Source: Streptomyces clavuligerus (GTDB lineage Bacteria; Actinomycetota; Actinomycetes; Streptomycetales; Streptomycetaceae). Taken from it: a DNA stretch of 64,000 bases. Shown here piece by piece: positions 42,692 through 49,944 of the stretch (the stretch's first letter is position 1; each line of letters begins with the position of its first letter). Both the position numbers and the translations under genes were made by a program. The notes under the pieces are model-generated. The model searched no databases. It was not told the DNA's origin and saw only the letters and a list, made by a program, of their open reading frames with translations. The DNA lies in the NCBI RefSeq assembly GCF_005519465.1, contig NZ_CP027858.1, positions 5,436,001 to 5,500,000 of the forward strand. The letters are read 5' to 3'.

Positions 42692-43396
42692 TTGAGCCGC
42701 TCGGTTCTCGTCACCGGAGGAAACCGGGGCATCGGCCTCGCCATCGCCCGCGCGTTCGCCGACGCCGGCGACAAGGTCGCCGTCACCTACCGCTCCGGTG
42801 AGCCCCCCGCGGGCTTCCTCGCCGTACGGTGCGACATCACCGACGCCGAGCAGGTGGAGCAGGCGTACAAGGAGATCGAGGAGACGCACGGCCCGGTGGA
42901 GGTGCTGGTCGCCAACGCCGGTGTCACCCGCGACCAGTTGCTGATGCGCATGTCCGAGGAGGACTTCGTCTCCGTCCTCGACACCAACCTCACCGGCACC
43001 TTCCGCGTCGTCAAGCGGGCCAACCGCGGGATGCTGCGCGCCAAGAAGGGCCGTGTCGTCCTGATCTCCTCCGTCGTGGGCCTGCTGGGCTCGGCGGGCC
43101 AGGCCAACTACGCGGCCTCCAAGGCGGGTCTGGTCGGCTTCGCCCGGTCCCTCGCCCGTGAACTCGGCTCACGGAACATCACCTTCAATGTCGTCGCGCC
43201 CGGCTTTGTCGACACCGATATGACCAAGGTGCTCAGCGACGAGCAGCGCGCCGGGATCGTCTCCCAGGTGCCGCTCGGCCGCTATGCGCAGCCGGAGGAG
43301 ATCGCCGCCACCGTGCGCTTCCTCGCCTCCGACGACGCCTCGTACATCACTGGAGCCGTCATTCCCGTTGACGGCGGATTGGGCATGGGTCACTGA
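42692..43396 (+). CDS. fabG: 3-oxoacyl-ACP reductase (FabG)
   Basis: 234-residue SDR of type II fatty acid synthesis. VTGGNRGIGLAIA at about 7-19, NAGVTRD near 75, SSVVGLLGSAGQANYAASKAG near 130 with the Ser-Tyr-Lys triad, and ITGAVIPVDGGLGMGH at the end. The start is a TTG with AAAGGG at good spacing; no ATG or GTG would preserve the Rossmann start. Five bases separate its stop from the fabI ATG, giving a two-gene operon. Confidence 0.93.
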   Translation: MSRSVLVTGGNRGIGLAIARAFADAGDKVAVTYRSGEPPAGFLAVRCDITDAEQVEQAYKEIEETHGPVEVLVANAGVTRDQLLMRMSEEDFVSVLDTNLTGTFRVVKRANRGMLRAKKGRVVLISSVVGLLGSAGQANYAASKAGLVGFARSLARELGSRNITFNVVAPGFVDTDMTKVLSDEQRAGIVSQVPLGRYAQPEEIAATVRFLASDDASYITGAVIPVDGGLGMGH

Positions 43397-43401
43397 TCGA
43401 T

Positions 43402-44175
43402 ATGAGCGGAATCCTCGCCGGCAAGCGCATTCTGATCACGGGCGTCATCACCGACGCGTCCATCGCGTTCCACGCCGCCAAGGTGGCGCAGGAGGAGGGC
43501 GCCGAGGTCATCCTCACCGGCTTCGGCCGGCTCTCCCTCGTCGAGCGGATCGCCAAGCGGCTGCCGAAGCCCGCGCCCGTCATCGAGCTGGACGTCACCA
43601 ACCAGGAGCATCTGGACACGCTCGCGGACCGTATCCGGGAGCACTCCAGCGACGACACCGGCCTCGACGGCATCGTCCACTCGATCGCCTTCGGCCCCCA
43701 GGGCGCCTTCACCTTCCTGAAGGCGGAGTGGGAGGACGTGTCGACCGCGGTGCATGTCTCCGCGTACTCGTACAAGTCGCTCGCGACGGCCTGTCTGCCG
43801 CTGATGGAGGAGCGCGGCGGCTCGATCGTCGGGCTCACCTTCGACGCCCAGCTCGCCTGGCCGAAGTACGACTGGATGGGCGTGGCCAAGGCCGCGCTGG
43901 AGAGCACCAACCGCTATCTGGCGCGCGACCTCGGCCCGAAGGGCATCCGCTGCAACCTGATCTCGGCGGGGCCGCTGAAGTCGATGGCCGCCAAGTCCAT
44001 CCCCGGCTTCGAGGACCTGTCGGACGTGTGGAACCACCGCGCCCCGATCGGCTGGGACCAGTCCGACCCGGAGCCCACGGGCCGCGGTGTGGTCGGCCTG
44101 CTCTCCGACTTCTTCCCGCGGACGACCGGTGAGATCGTCCATGTGGACGGCGGCGTCCACATGATGGGCAGCTGA
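43402..44175 (+). CDS. fabI: NADH-dependent enoyl-ACP reductase (FabI/InhA type)
   Basis: 257 residues. GKRILITGVITDASIAFHAAKVAQ at about 7-30 (quoted in part) is the InhA/FabI cofactor site, DVTNQEHL binds adenosine, HSIAFGP follows, and WPKYDWMGVAKAALES supplies the Tyr and Lys of the Yx6K active site. ISAGPLKSMAAKSIPGF is the substrate loop. Catalyses the last reduction of fatty acid elongation and is a likely triclosan/isoniazid-class target. Ends before a strong terminator. Confidence 0.94.
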   Translation: MSGILAGKRILITGVITDASIAFHAAKVAQEEGAEVILTGFGRLSLVERIAKRLPKPAPVIELDVTNQEHLDTLADRIREHSSDDTGLDGIVHSIAFGPQGAFTFLKAEWEDVSTAVHVSAYSYKSLATACLPLMEERGGSIVGLTFDAQLAWPKYDWMGVAKAALESTNRYLARDLGPKGIRCNLISAGPLKSMAAKSIPGFEDLSDVWNHRAPIGWDQSDPEPTGRGVVGLLSDFFPRTTGEIVHVDGGVHMMGS

Positions 44176-44266
44176 CACCCGTACTTCCCCGCCGCGCACC
44201 TGCCCGCCGCGCACGGTGATCCACCGGAGGCGGTGATCCGCCGTACGCGGTGGGACGAACGAGGGA

Positions 44267-44303
44267 AACGCCCCGCACCCGGCTCGGCCGGGTGCGGGGC
44301 GTT
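44267..44303 (+). terminator. Terminator of the fabG-fabI operon
   Basis: AACGCCCCGCACCCGG and CCGGGTGCGGGGCGTT form a perfect 16-base stem with a five-base loop, followed by CACCTTTT. Confidence 0.9.
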
Positions 44304-44428
44304 CACCTTTTCGGCCCCCCGGGCGCGCGGACGGCGTCCGGCCCGGCCAGGCTGGAGGGGCAACCCCCCCTTGTGGTGCAGCCGCGGCGCGCTCGCCCGC
44401 CGCAGTACGGCCGAGGAGGTACCTGCTC

Positions 44429-44881
44429 ATGGTGATGATCCGGCGTTCGGCCCCGGTGCTGGCGGCGGCGACGGTGCTGTGGTGGGGCACCCCGCAGGCC
44501 GTCTCGCAGGAACCGGAGCCCCCGCGGTACGAGGCCGAGTGCTGGACGGAGATCGAGGGGTCGAGCGCCAGCGCGCACTGCCACAACCCCTTTCCGGCCA
44601 TCGACCGGGTGCGGCTGCACATCGAGTGCGAGCGCTGGTGGGACATCGACGTCGACGGTCCGCCCGCCGATGTCCACCCGGCGGACGAGGTGACCCTCAC
44701 GGACCGCTGCTGGAAGGAGATCCGGGCGGTCTGGGTCAGCCATCAGCCGCTGCCGGGCTCCGCCGCGTCCTCGCCCGTGCCGTCCGGGCCCCCTGTGTCC
44801 TTTGCGTCGTCCCTCGCGCCCTCCGCCTCGTCGTCCCTCCCGGCCCCGGACAGCCGTCCGCGCGGACAGGCGAACGGGTAG
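44429..44881 (+). CDS. Small secreted protein of unknown function
   Basis: 150 residues. A signal peptide (about 1-25, APVLAAATVLWWGTPQAVSQ), then a compact domain (about 30-105) with four cysteines (AECWTE, AHCHNP, IECERWW, DRCWKE) that could form two disulphides, and a Ser/Pro/Ala-rich tail. GAGGAGG lies nine bases before the ATG. The last 139 bases overlap the end of the convergent GntR-family gene. No family recognised. Confidence 0.75.
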   Translation: MVMIRRSAPVLAAATVLWWGTPQAVSQEPEPPRYEAECWTEIEGSSASAHCHNPFPAIDRVRLHIECERWWDIDVDGPPADVHPADEVTLTDRCWKEIRAVWVSHQPLPGSAASSPVPSGPPVSFASSLAPSASSSLPAPDSRPRGQANG

Positions 44882-45522
44882 CCCGCCGCCTCCGTCGCCG
44901 CGGTGTCCCCGTCCCCCGCGCGGATCGCCGCCACCAGCCGCGCGTGGTCCATGTGGTGCTCCGGGCGCAGCTCGCCGCCCACGTCGCCCCGCAGCCACTC
45001 ACGCAGCAGATCGCCGAGGTCCGCGTACAGCTCGATCAGCACCTCGTTGTGCGAAGCCGCCACCACGGCCTGGTGGAAGGCCGCGTCGGCGGCGACGAAC
45101 CGCTCCGCGTCGCCTGTCGCCCAGGACTCCTCCCGCCGTGCGAGCAGCGTGTCGAGCTGGCGCAGATCCCGTTCCGTGCGCCGCTCGGCCGCGAGCCGGG
45201 CGGCGGAGGACTCCAGGGTGGAGCGGACCTCGGCCACATCGCGGGGAGCGGCGTCCGCGAAGCGCCGGTGCATCACCCCGGCCAGCTCACTGGTGGCCCT
45301 TACATAGGTGCCGGAGCCCTGGCGGATGTCGAGCAGACCGTTGTGGGCGAGGGCGCGGACCGCCTCACGGACCGTGTTCCGTGCCACACCGAGCTGCTCC
45401 ACCAGCTCCGGTTCGGTCGGGATGCGTGAGCCCACGGGCCATGCGCCCGCGGTGATCTGATTCCTGAGCTGGGCGATCACCTGATCGGTCAGCCCCGAAC
45501 GGCGGGGGGAGGTCAGCGGCAT
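44743..45522 (-). CDS. FadR-subfamily GntR transcriptional regulator
   Basis: 259 residues. Winged helix at about 5-75 (LTDQVIAQLRNQITAG, IPTEPELVEQLGVARNTVREAVRAL, shortened), then an FCD ligand domain with metal-site features (ESSAARLAAERR, DAAFHQAVVAASHNEVL, EHHMDHARLVAAI). The Asp/Gly-rich tail of about 45 residues beyond the FCD domain overlaps the antisense end of the secreted-protein gene. It diverges from the MFS gene across only about 60 bases that contain a palindrome, so it probably represses that exporter and itself. Confidence 0.9.
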   Translation of the reverse strand: MPLTSPRRSGLTDQVIAQLRNQITAGAWPVGSRIPTEPELVEQLGVARNTVREAVRALAHNGLLDIRQGSGTYVRATSELAGVMHRRFADAAPRDVAEVRSTLESSAARLAAERRTERDLRQLDTLLARREESWATGDAERFVAADAAFHQAVVAASHNEVLIELYADLGDLLREWLRGDVGGELRPEHHMDHARLVAAIRAGDGDTAATEAAGYPFACPRGRLSGAGRDDEAEGARDDAKDTGGPDGTGEDAAEPGSG

Positions 45523-45567
45523 CGCTCTCCTGTCTCCGGCTCTCCTGGCTCCCGACCCTGGAGAGAT

Positions 45568-45582
45568 AATCATCCAATGATT
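45568..45582. promoter_or_regulatory. Likely GntR operator between the regulator and the MFS gene
   Basis: AATCAT-CCA-ATGATT, a perfect six-base inverted repeat in an unusually AT-rich spot, overlapping a GATAAT -10-like box and only a few bases before the first MFS ATG. A further TGAT follows. Confidence 0.65.
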
Positions 45583-45596
45583 CTATGATGGGCTCC

Positions 45597-47036
45597 ATGC
45601 CTTCCGAGATACGGCCCGAGATACGGCCCGGCGCGTCGGCCCCGGGCCCCATCCGCACCGGCGGCGACCGCTCCGGTGCCCGCTCCGGCGACGGCGACGG
45701 CGCCGACACCGGTGGCCGCTCCGGACCGCTCGCGTACCCGCCCCGGCAGCGCCCGTCCCGGCGGCTCGCGTCCCGGTTCGCGTCCCGCGCGGCGGCGGGG
45801 CCGGGCGGCTGGACCACCCGTCTCGTCCTCGCGGGCATCGTCCTGGCCGCGCTCAACCTCCGCCCGGCCATCACCAGCCTCGGCGCCCTGCTGGAGGAGG
45901 TCCGCGACGGCCTCCACATGAGCGGGACCGTCGCCGGACTCCTCACCTCCGTCCCCCCGCTCTGCTTCGCCGTCTTCGGACTCGCCGCGCCCCGGCTCGC
46001 CCGCCGCTTCGGCCCCGCCGCCGTCGTCCTCGGCGGCATGGCCGCCGTCACCGCGGGACTGGCCCTGCGCCCCTTCGCCGGGGGCACCGCCGGATTCCTC
46101 GCCGCCAGCGCGCTCGCCCTGATGGGCATCGCCGTCGGCAACGTCCTGATGCCCGTGATCGTCAAGCGGTACTTCCCCGACCGTGTCGGCCCGATGACCG
46201 GGCTCTACTCCATGGCCCTGGCGCTCGGCACCTCCCTCGCCGCCGCCGTGACCGTGCCCGTCACCGACGCCCTGGGCGGCGGCTGGCGGCTCGGCCTCGG
46301 GGTGTGGGCGCTGCTCGCCACCGTCGCCGTGCTGCCGTGGCTGGCGCTGCTCCTCCGCGACCGGACCCCGACGTCGGCCCCCGCTCCCGCTCCCGTCCCC
46401 GTTCAGCGGGCCGGGGACGGACCCGCGGACGGCGCCCCGGCCGCGCCGAGCGTGGTCCGCAGCCCCACCGCCTGGGCGCTCGCCTGCTTCTTCGGCCTCC
46501 AGGCCACCGGCGCGTACATCACCATGGGCTGGATGCCGCAGATCTTCCGTGACGCCGGGGTCCCGGCCACCACGGCCGGGGTGCTGCTCGCGGTGACGAT
46601 GGCCATGGGCGTGCCGCTCGCCTTCGTCATCCCCCGGCTGGCCGCCCGGCTGCGGAACCAGGGCCCCATCGTCGTCGTCCTCGGGCTGGCCGGGCTCACC
46701 GGTTACGCGGGACTCGCGCTCGCCCCGGCGGCGGGAGCCTGGCTCTGGGCGGTGCTGCTGGGCATCTCCAACTGCGCCTTCCCGCTCGCGCTCACCATGA
46801 TCGGCATGCGGTCGCGCAGCAGCGCCGGAGTGGTGCGGCTCTCGGCCTTCGCCCAGTCCACCGGCTATCTGATCTCCATTCCCGGGCCGCTGCTGGTGGG
46901 CGTCCTCTATCAGCACAGCGGCGGCTGGGGGCTGCCGGTGGGCCTCATGGCCGGGCTGCTCGTCCCGCAGATCGTCTGCGGGGTCCTCGCGGGCCGGGAC
47001 CGGACGATCGAGGACGAGAGCGGGATGCGACACTGA
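45597..47036 (+). CDS. CynX/NimT-family MFS transporter
   Basis: About 479 residues, 12 membrane segments, preceded by a 70-residue disordered N-terminus rich in Arg/Ser/Gly. LNLRPAITSLGALLEEVRDGL at the first helix (quoted short of its end) is the hallmark of the CynX/NimT group, whose members export cyanate, nitroimidazole-like compounds or other small organics. Three nearby ATGs (45585, 45588, 45597) could start it; none has a ribosome site, so a leaderless message is likely. Regulated presumably by the divergent GntR protein. Followed at once by a tiny membrane peptide gene. Confidence 0.87.
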   Translation: MPSEIRPEIRPGASAPGPIRTGGDRSGARSGDGDGADTGGRSGPLAYPPRQRPSRRLASRFASRAAAGPGGWTTRLVLAGIVLAALNLRPAITSLGALLEEVRDGLHMSGTVAGLLTSVPPLCFAVFGLAAPRLARRFGPAAVVLGGMAAVTAGLALRPFAGGTAGFLAASALALMGIAVGNVLMPVIVKRYFPDRVGPMTGLYSMALALGTSLAAAVTVPVTDALGGGWRLGLGVWALLATVAVLPWLALLLRDRTPTSAPAPAPVPVQRAGDGPADGAPAAPSVVRSPTAWALACFFGLQATGAYITMGWMPQIFRDAGVPATTAGVLLAVTMAMGVPLAFVIPRLAARLRNQGPIVVVLGLAGLTGYAGLALAPAAGAWLWAVLLGISNCAFPLALTMIGMRSRSSAGVVRLSAFAQSTGYLISIPGPLLVGVLYQHSGGWGLPVGLMAGLLVPQIVCGVLAGRDRTIEDESGMRH

Positions 47037-47040
47037 GGCC

Positions 47041-47160
47041 ATGCCCCTGCTCGACCCGCACCCCCAGAACGGCCAGAAGAAGCTTCTGCTCATCTTCGGC
47101 ATCATGATCGGCTTCTTTGTCGTGGTCGGGATCATCGCGACCATCGCCTCACCCTCCTGA
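47041..47160 (+). CDS. 39-residue transporter-associated membrane peptide (SGM_5486-like)
   Basis: MPLLDPHPQNGQKKLLLIFG starts the peptide, followed by a single membrane helix and the end IATIASPS. It begins four bases after the MFS stop. I recall NCBI models named SGM_5486 family transporter-associated protein that fit this size, motif and position. Probably a small accessory subunit of the exporter. Too short for most gene callers. Confidence 0.75.
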   Translation: MPLLDPHPQNGQKKLLLIFGIMIGFFVVVGIIATIASPS

Positions 47161-47324
47161 CCGGCCCGCGCCCCGGGGCCGGGGGTGGGGTTGGCACCAC
47201 CGTCCCCTAGGGGGCTGGACTCAGGGGGATGTGGGTGGTCTACCGGATGGGCCCACCCGCCGGTGGCCCGTAGCGTCGAGACATCGCACGCACACCCCAC
47301 GGACCACCGCTGACGGAGGCGACC

Positions 47325-47528
47325 ATGCCGGCCCGGACCCCTTCCGCCGTTCCCGCCGGGACGGGGCGTTCCGGCGCCCGTCTGAGCTGGTGGTCGCTGG
47401 CCCTGCCGATACTCGCGTTCACCGTTCTGCTGGGGCTGATGGCGGACCCGGCCGAGGCCGGGACGGCACAGGAGGGATCGGCCGTCCGCCTGCTCGTCGA
47501 GTACCTGCACCGGCTGCTGATCTCCTGA
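47325..47528 (+). CDS. Small membrane protein, 67 residues
   Basis: An Arg/Ser/Thr-rich start, one hydrophobic segment (about 22-44: SWWSLALPILAFTVLLGLMA), then an amphipathic C-terminus (RLLVEYLHRLLIS). ATG 47325 has CGGAGG six bases upstream. No family known to me; a signal-anchor topology is likely. Confidence 0.65.
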   Translation: MPARTPSAVPAGTGRSGARLSWWSLALPILAFTVLLGLMADPAEAGTAQEGSAVRLLVEYLHRLLIS

Positions 47529-47586
47529 TGGCCCCGCCCCTCAACACCCCGCGCCCGCTGGCGGGTTTCATGCGAAGCTGGGGGAC

Positions 47587-48138
47587 ATGAGCGTCGCCAC
47601 ACCGTCCGGGGGGACAGCCTCCGGCCCCTCCCACGCCCGCAGGATCGTTCTCCTCCGCCATGCGAAGGCCGACTGGTCCGATACGTCCGACCATGACCGT
47701 CCGCTGGCCGAGCGGGGCCGCAAGGACGCCCCCGCGGTGGGCCGGATGCTCGCCCGTTCGGGGTTCTCCTTCGACCAGGCCCTGTGCTCCACCGCGAGCA
47801 GGACCCGCGAGACCTGGAAGCTCGCCGTCTCCGAACTGCCCCAGCGTCCCCGTACGGTCTACGAGGACCGGCTGTACGAGGCATCGCTCGGCGAGATCAT
47901 CGCGCTGCTCAACGAGACCCCGGACGATGTGCGCGAGTTGCTGGTCATCGGGCACAACCCCGGGGTGCACGGCACCGCCGACGCACTCGCGGGCGAGGTC
48001 GAGGGCGATCTGCTCGCCCGGATGAGCCGCAGCGGATTCCCCACCTCCGCCTTCGCGGTGATCGAGTTCACCGGCTCCTGGAAGGCCGTGGAGCACGGAG
48101 TCGGCAGGCTCACCGGCTTCTGGACCCCGCACGACTGA
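47587..48138 (+). CDS. SixA-type phosphohistidine phosphatase (histidine phosphatase superfamily)
   Basis: 183 residues. The RHG-like motif VLLRHAKADWS near residue 20 carries the nucleophilic His; SRTRETW near 70 and LVIGHNPGVHG near 117 provide the other Arg and His. Length and motif type match SixA, which removes phosphate from phosphohistidine proteins, although small-molecule phosphatase activity is possible. ATG 47587 follows a weak site. The last three codons and stop are the first unit of a 17-bp tandem repeat. Confidence 0.88.
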   Translation: MSVATPSGGTASGPSHARRIVLLRHAKADWSDTSDHDRPLAERGRKDAPAVGRMLARSGFSFDQALCSTASRTRETWKLAVSELPQRPRTVYEDRLYEASLGEIIALLNETPDDVRELLVIGHNPGVHGTADALAGEVEGDLLARMSRSGFPTSAFAVIEFTGSWKAVEHGVGRLTGFWTPHD

Positions 48139-48246
48139 GCTCTCCGCACGACTGAGCCCTCTGCACGAGGGGGACCTCCGCACGAGGGGGACCGCTGTAC
48201 GGCGAAGACCGCTGTACGGCGGTGAGGCCTCCGCACGACGGAGCCG
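48127..48246. repeat. 17-bp degenerate tandem repeat across the sixA stop codon
   Basis: About seven units of the type CCGCACGACTGAGCTCT: starts at 48127, 48144, 48161, 48178, 48195, 48212 (19 bases) and 48231. The first two differ at only one position. The first unit encodes the SixA C-terminus and its TGA. Confidence 0.85.
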
Positions 48247-48275
48247 CCCCGGCACGACGGACTCCCGCCGACGGG

Positions 48276-48313
48276 GCCGGGCCGGGACATCCACCGGGAC
48301 GTCCCGGCCCGGC
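48276..48313. terminator. Terminator between sixA and serB
   Basis: GCCGGGCCGGGAC and GTCCCGGCCCGGC, a perfect 13-base inverted repeat with a 12-base loop, between convergent genes. Confidence 0.8.
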
Positions 48314-48357
48314 CGGGGCAGCAGCGGAGCGGAGGGAGACGGGAGGAAAGGGGCCGG

Positions 48358-49575
48358 TCAGTGCTCGGCGTCCGCGCCGTCCGCCGCCTCCACCTCTTCC
48401 CGGGTGATGCCCAGCAGATAGAGCACCGTGTCGAGGAAGGGCACGTTCACCGCCGTGTGCGCCGCCTCGCGAACCACGGGCTTGGCGTTGAAGGCCACCC
48501 CCAGACCGGCCGCGTTCAGCATGTCGAGATCGTTCGCGCCGTCGCCGATGGCCACCGTCTGCGCCAGCGGAACGCCCGCCTCGGCGGCGAACCGGCGCAG
48601 CAGCCGCGCCTTGCCCGCCCGGTCCACGATCTCCCCGGTCACCCGGCCGGTGAGCTTCCCATCGACTATCTCCAGCGTGTTCGCCGAGGCGAAGTCCAGC
48701 CCGAGCCGTTCCATCAGATCATCGGTGACCTGGGTGAAGCCGCCCGATACCACGCCCACCTGGAAGCCGAGCCGCTTCAGTGTGCGGATCAGGGTGCGCG
48801 CGCCCGGCGTCATCCGCACCTCGGAGCGGACCTTGTCCACGACGGAGGCGTCCAGACCCTCCAGCAGCGCCACCCGGGCGTGCAGGGACTGCTCGAAGTC
48901 CAGCTCACCCCGCATCGCCGCCGCGGTGATCTTCGCGACCTCGTCCTCGCACCCGGCGTGCGCGGCGAACAGCTCGATGACCTCGTCCTGGATCAGGGTC
49001 GAGTCCACGTCCATCACGACCAGCCGCTGCGCCCGGCGGTGCAGCCCGGCGGAGACCACGGCCACATCGACGCCGACCTCGGCGGACTCGGTGGCCAGCG
49101 CCGTGCGCAGTGCCTCCGTCTCCGCTCCGGAGACCGCGAACTCCACGGCCGTCACCGGATACTTGGCCAGCCGGAACATCCGGTCGATATTGCCGCCCAG
49201 CGAGGTGATCCTCGCGGTTATGGCCGCCGTGGCCTCGGCGGTGAGGGGGTGCCCGAGCACCGTGACATGGGAGCGGCCGATGCCGCGCGGACGGTTGTCG
49301 CCGGTCCCGGAGATGATCTCGGCCTGGAGCTTGAGGGAGTCGGCCCAGCTGTGCACGGTGGCCCGCAGCTCCCCCTCGTCGGCCCCGGCCACGGTGGGTG
49401 CGGTGACCAGGGCGCACAGGACCAGGCGCCCACGGGAGACGACCTGCTCGATGTCGACGACGTCGACGGAGTAGGCCGCGAGGGTGTCGAAGAGCCCGGC
49501 GGTGATCCCGGGACGGTCCTTCCCGAAGATCTTCACAAGGAGAGTACGGACGTCGGAGTTCTGCGAAGCGCTCAT
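48358..49575 (-). CDS. serB: Phosphoserine phosphatase with ACT domains
   Basis: 405 residues. Two N-terminal ACT-like domains (about 1-180: TLLVKIFGKDRPGITAG; SHVTVLGHPLTAEA) precede a HAD phosphatase domain: VVMDVDSTLIQDEVIEL near 190 (nucleophile and acid Asp), VSGGFTQV near 290, and VAIGDGANDLDML near 360. Last step of serine synthesis; the ACT domains point to amino acid feedback, as in actinobacterial SerB2. ATG 49575 has GGTGGAG at good spacing. Confidence 0.95.
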   Translation of the reverse strand: MSASQNSDVRTLLVKIFGKDRPGITAGLFDTLAAYSVDVVDIEQVVSRGRLVLCALVTAPTVAGADEGELRATVHSWADSLKLQAEIISGTGDNRPRGIGRSHVTVLGHPLTAEATAAITARITSLGGNIDRMFRLAKYPVTAVEFAVSGAETEALRTALATESAEVGVDVAVVSAGLHRRAQRLVVMDVDSTLIQDEVIELFAAHAGCEDEVAKITAAAMRGELDFEQSLHARVALLEGLDASVVDKVRSEVRMTPGARTLIRTLKRLGFQVGVVSGGFTQVTDDLMERLGLDFASANTLEIVDGKLTGRVTGEIVDRAGKARLLRRFAAEAGVPLAQTVAIGDGANDLDMLNAAGLGVAFNAKPVVREAAHTAVNVPFLDTVLYLLGITREEVEAADGADAEH

Positions 49576-49944
49576 GGTTTCTCCACCGTAACCGGCGAAT
49601 GTTACGGCGAGACGCATCGTCCCGACAGGCGGACACCTGTGCGACCCGAACGGCCGGATATCCACCACCACCGCTTCCACCTGCGGAAACGCCGGATACA
49701 CCGGATCGGGTGACGGGCCGGTGTCGGTATAAGCCCTGCCCGGGGGCCTGCCGGACCGGCGCCCGGCCGCGGGTGCCGGGGGCGGGTCGGCGGCCCCGGC
49801 GCGCTCCGGAGCCACCGCGTCCACCGGGTGACGGATCGCCTCCGCGGCCCGGGTACCAGGGATGTCGCCGAGCCTGAAATAGTTCCTCCCGATGTTCACC
49901 ATCCCTAGAATCCCCGTCACGGGAGTCACTCGGGGGAGCAACTA
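49576..49944. other. Divergent intergenic region serB / FHA-ABC transporter
   Basis: 369 bases. A TAGAAT (49906-49911) is a good -10 candidate for the transporter gene, about 34 bases before its GTG, though no consensus -35 lies at 17-18 bases. Otherwise GC-rich DNA in which I see no gene or repeat. Confidence 0.4.
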
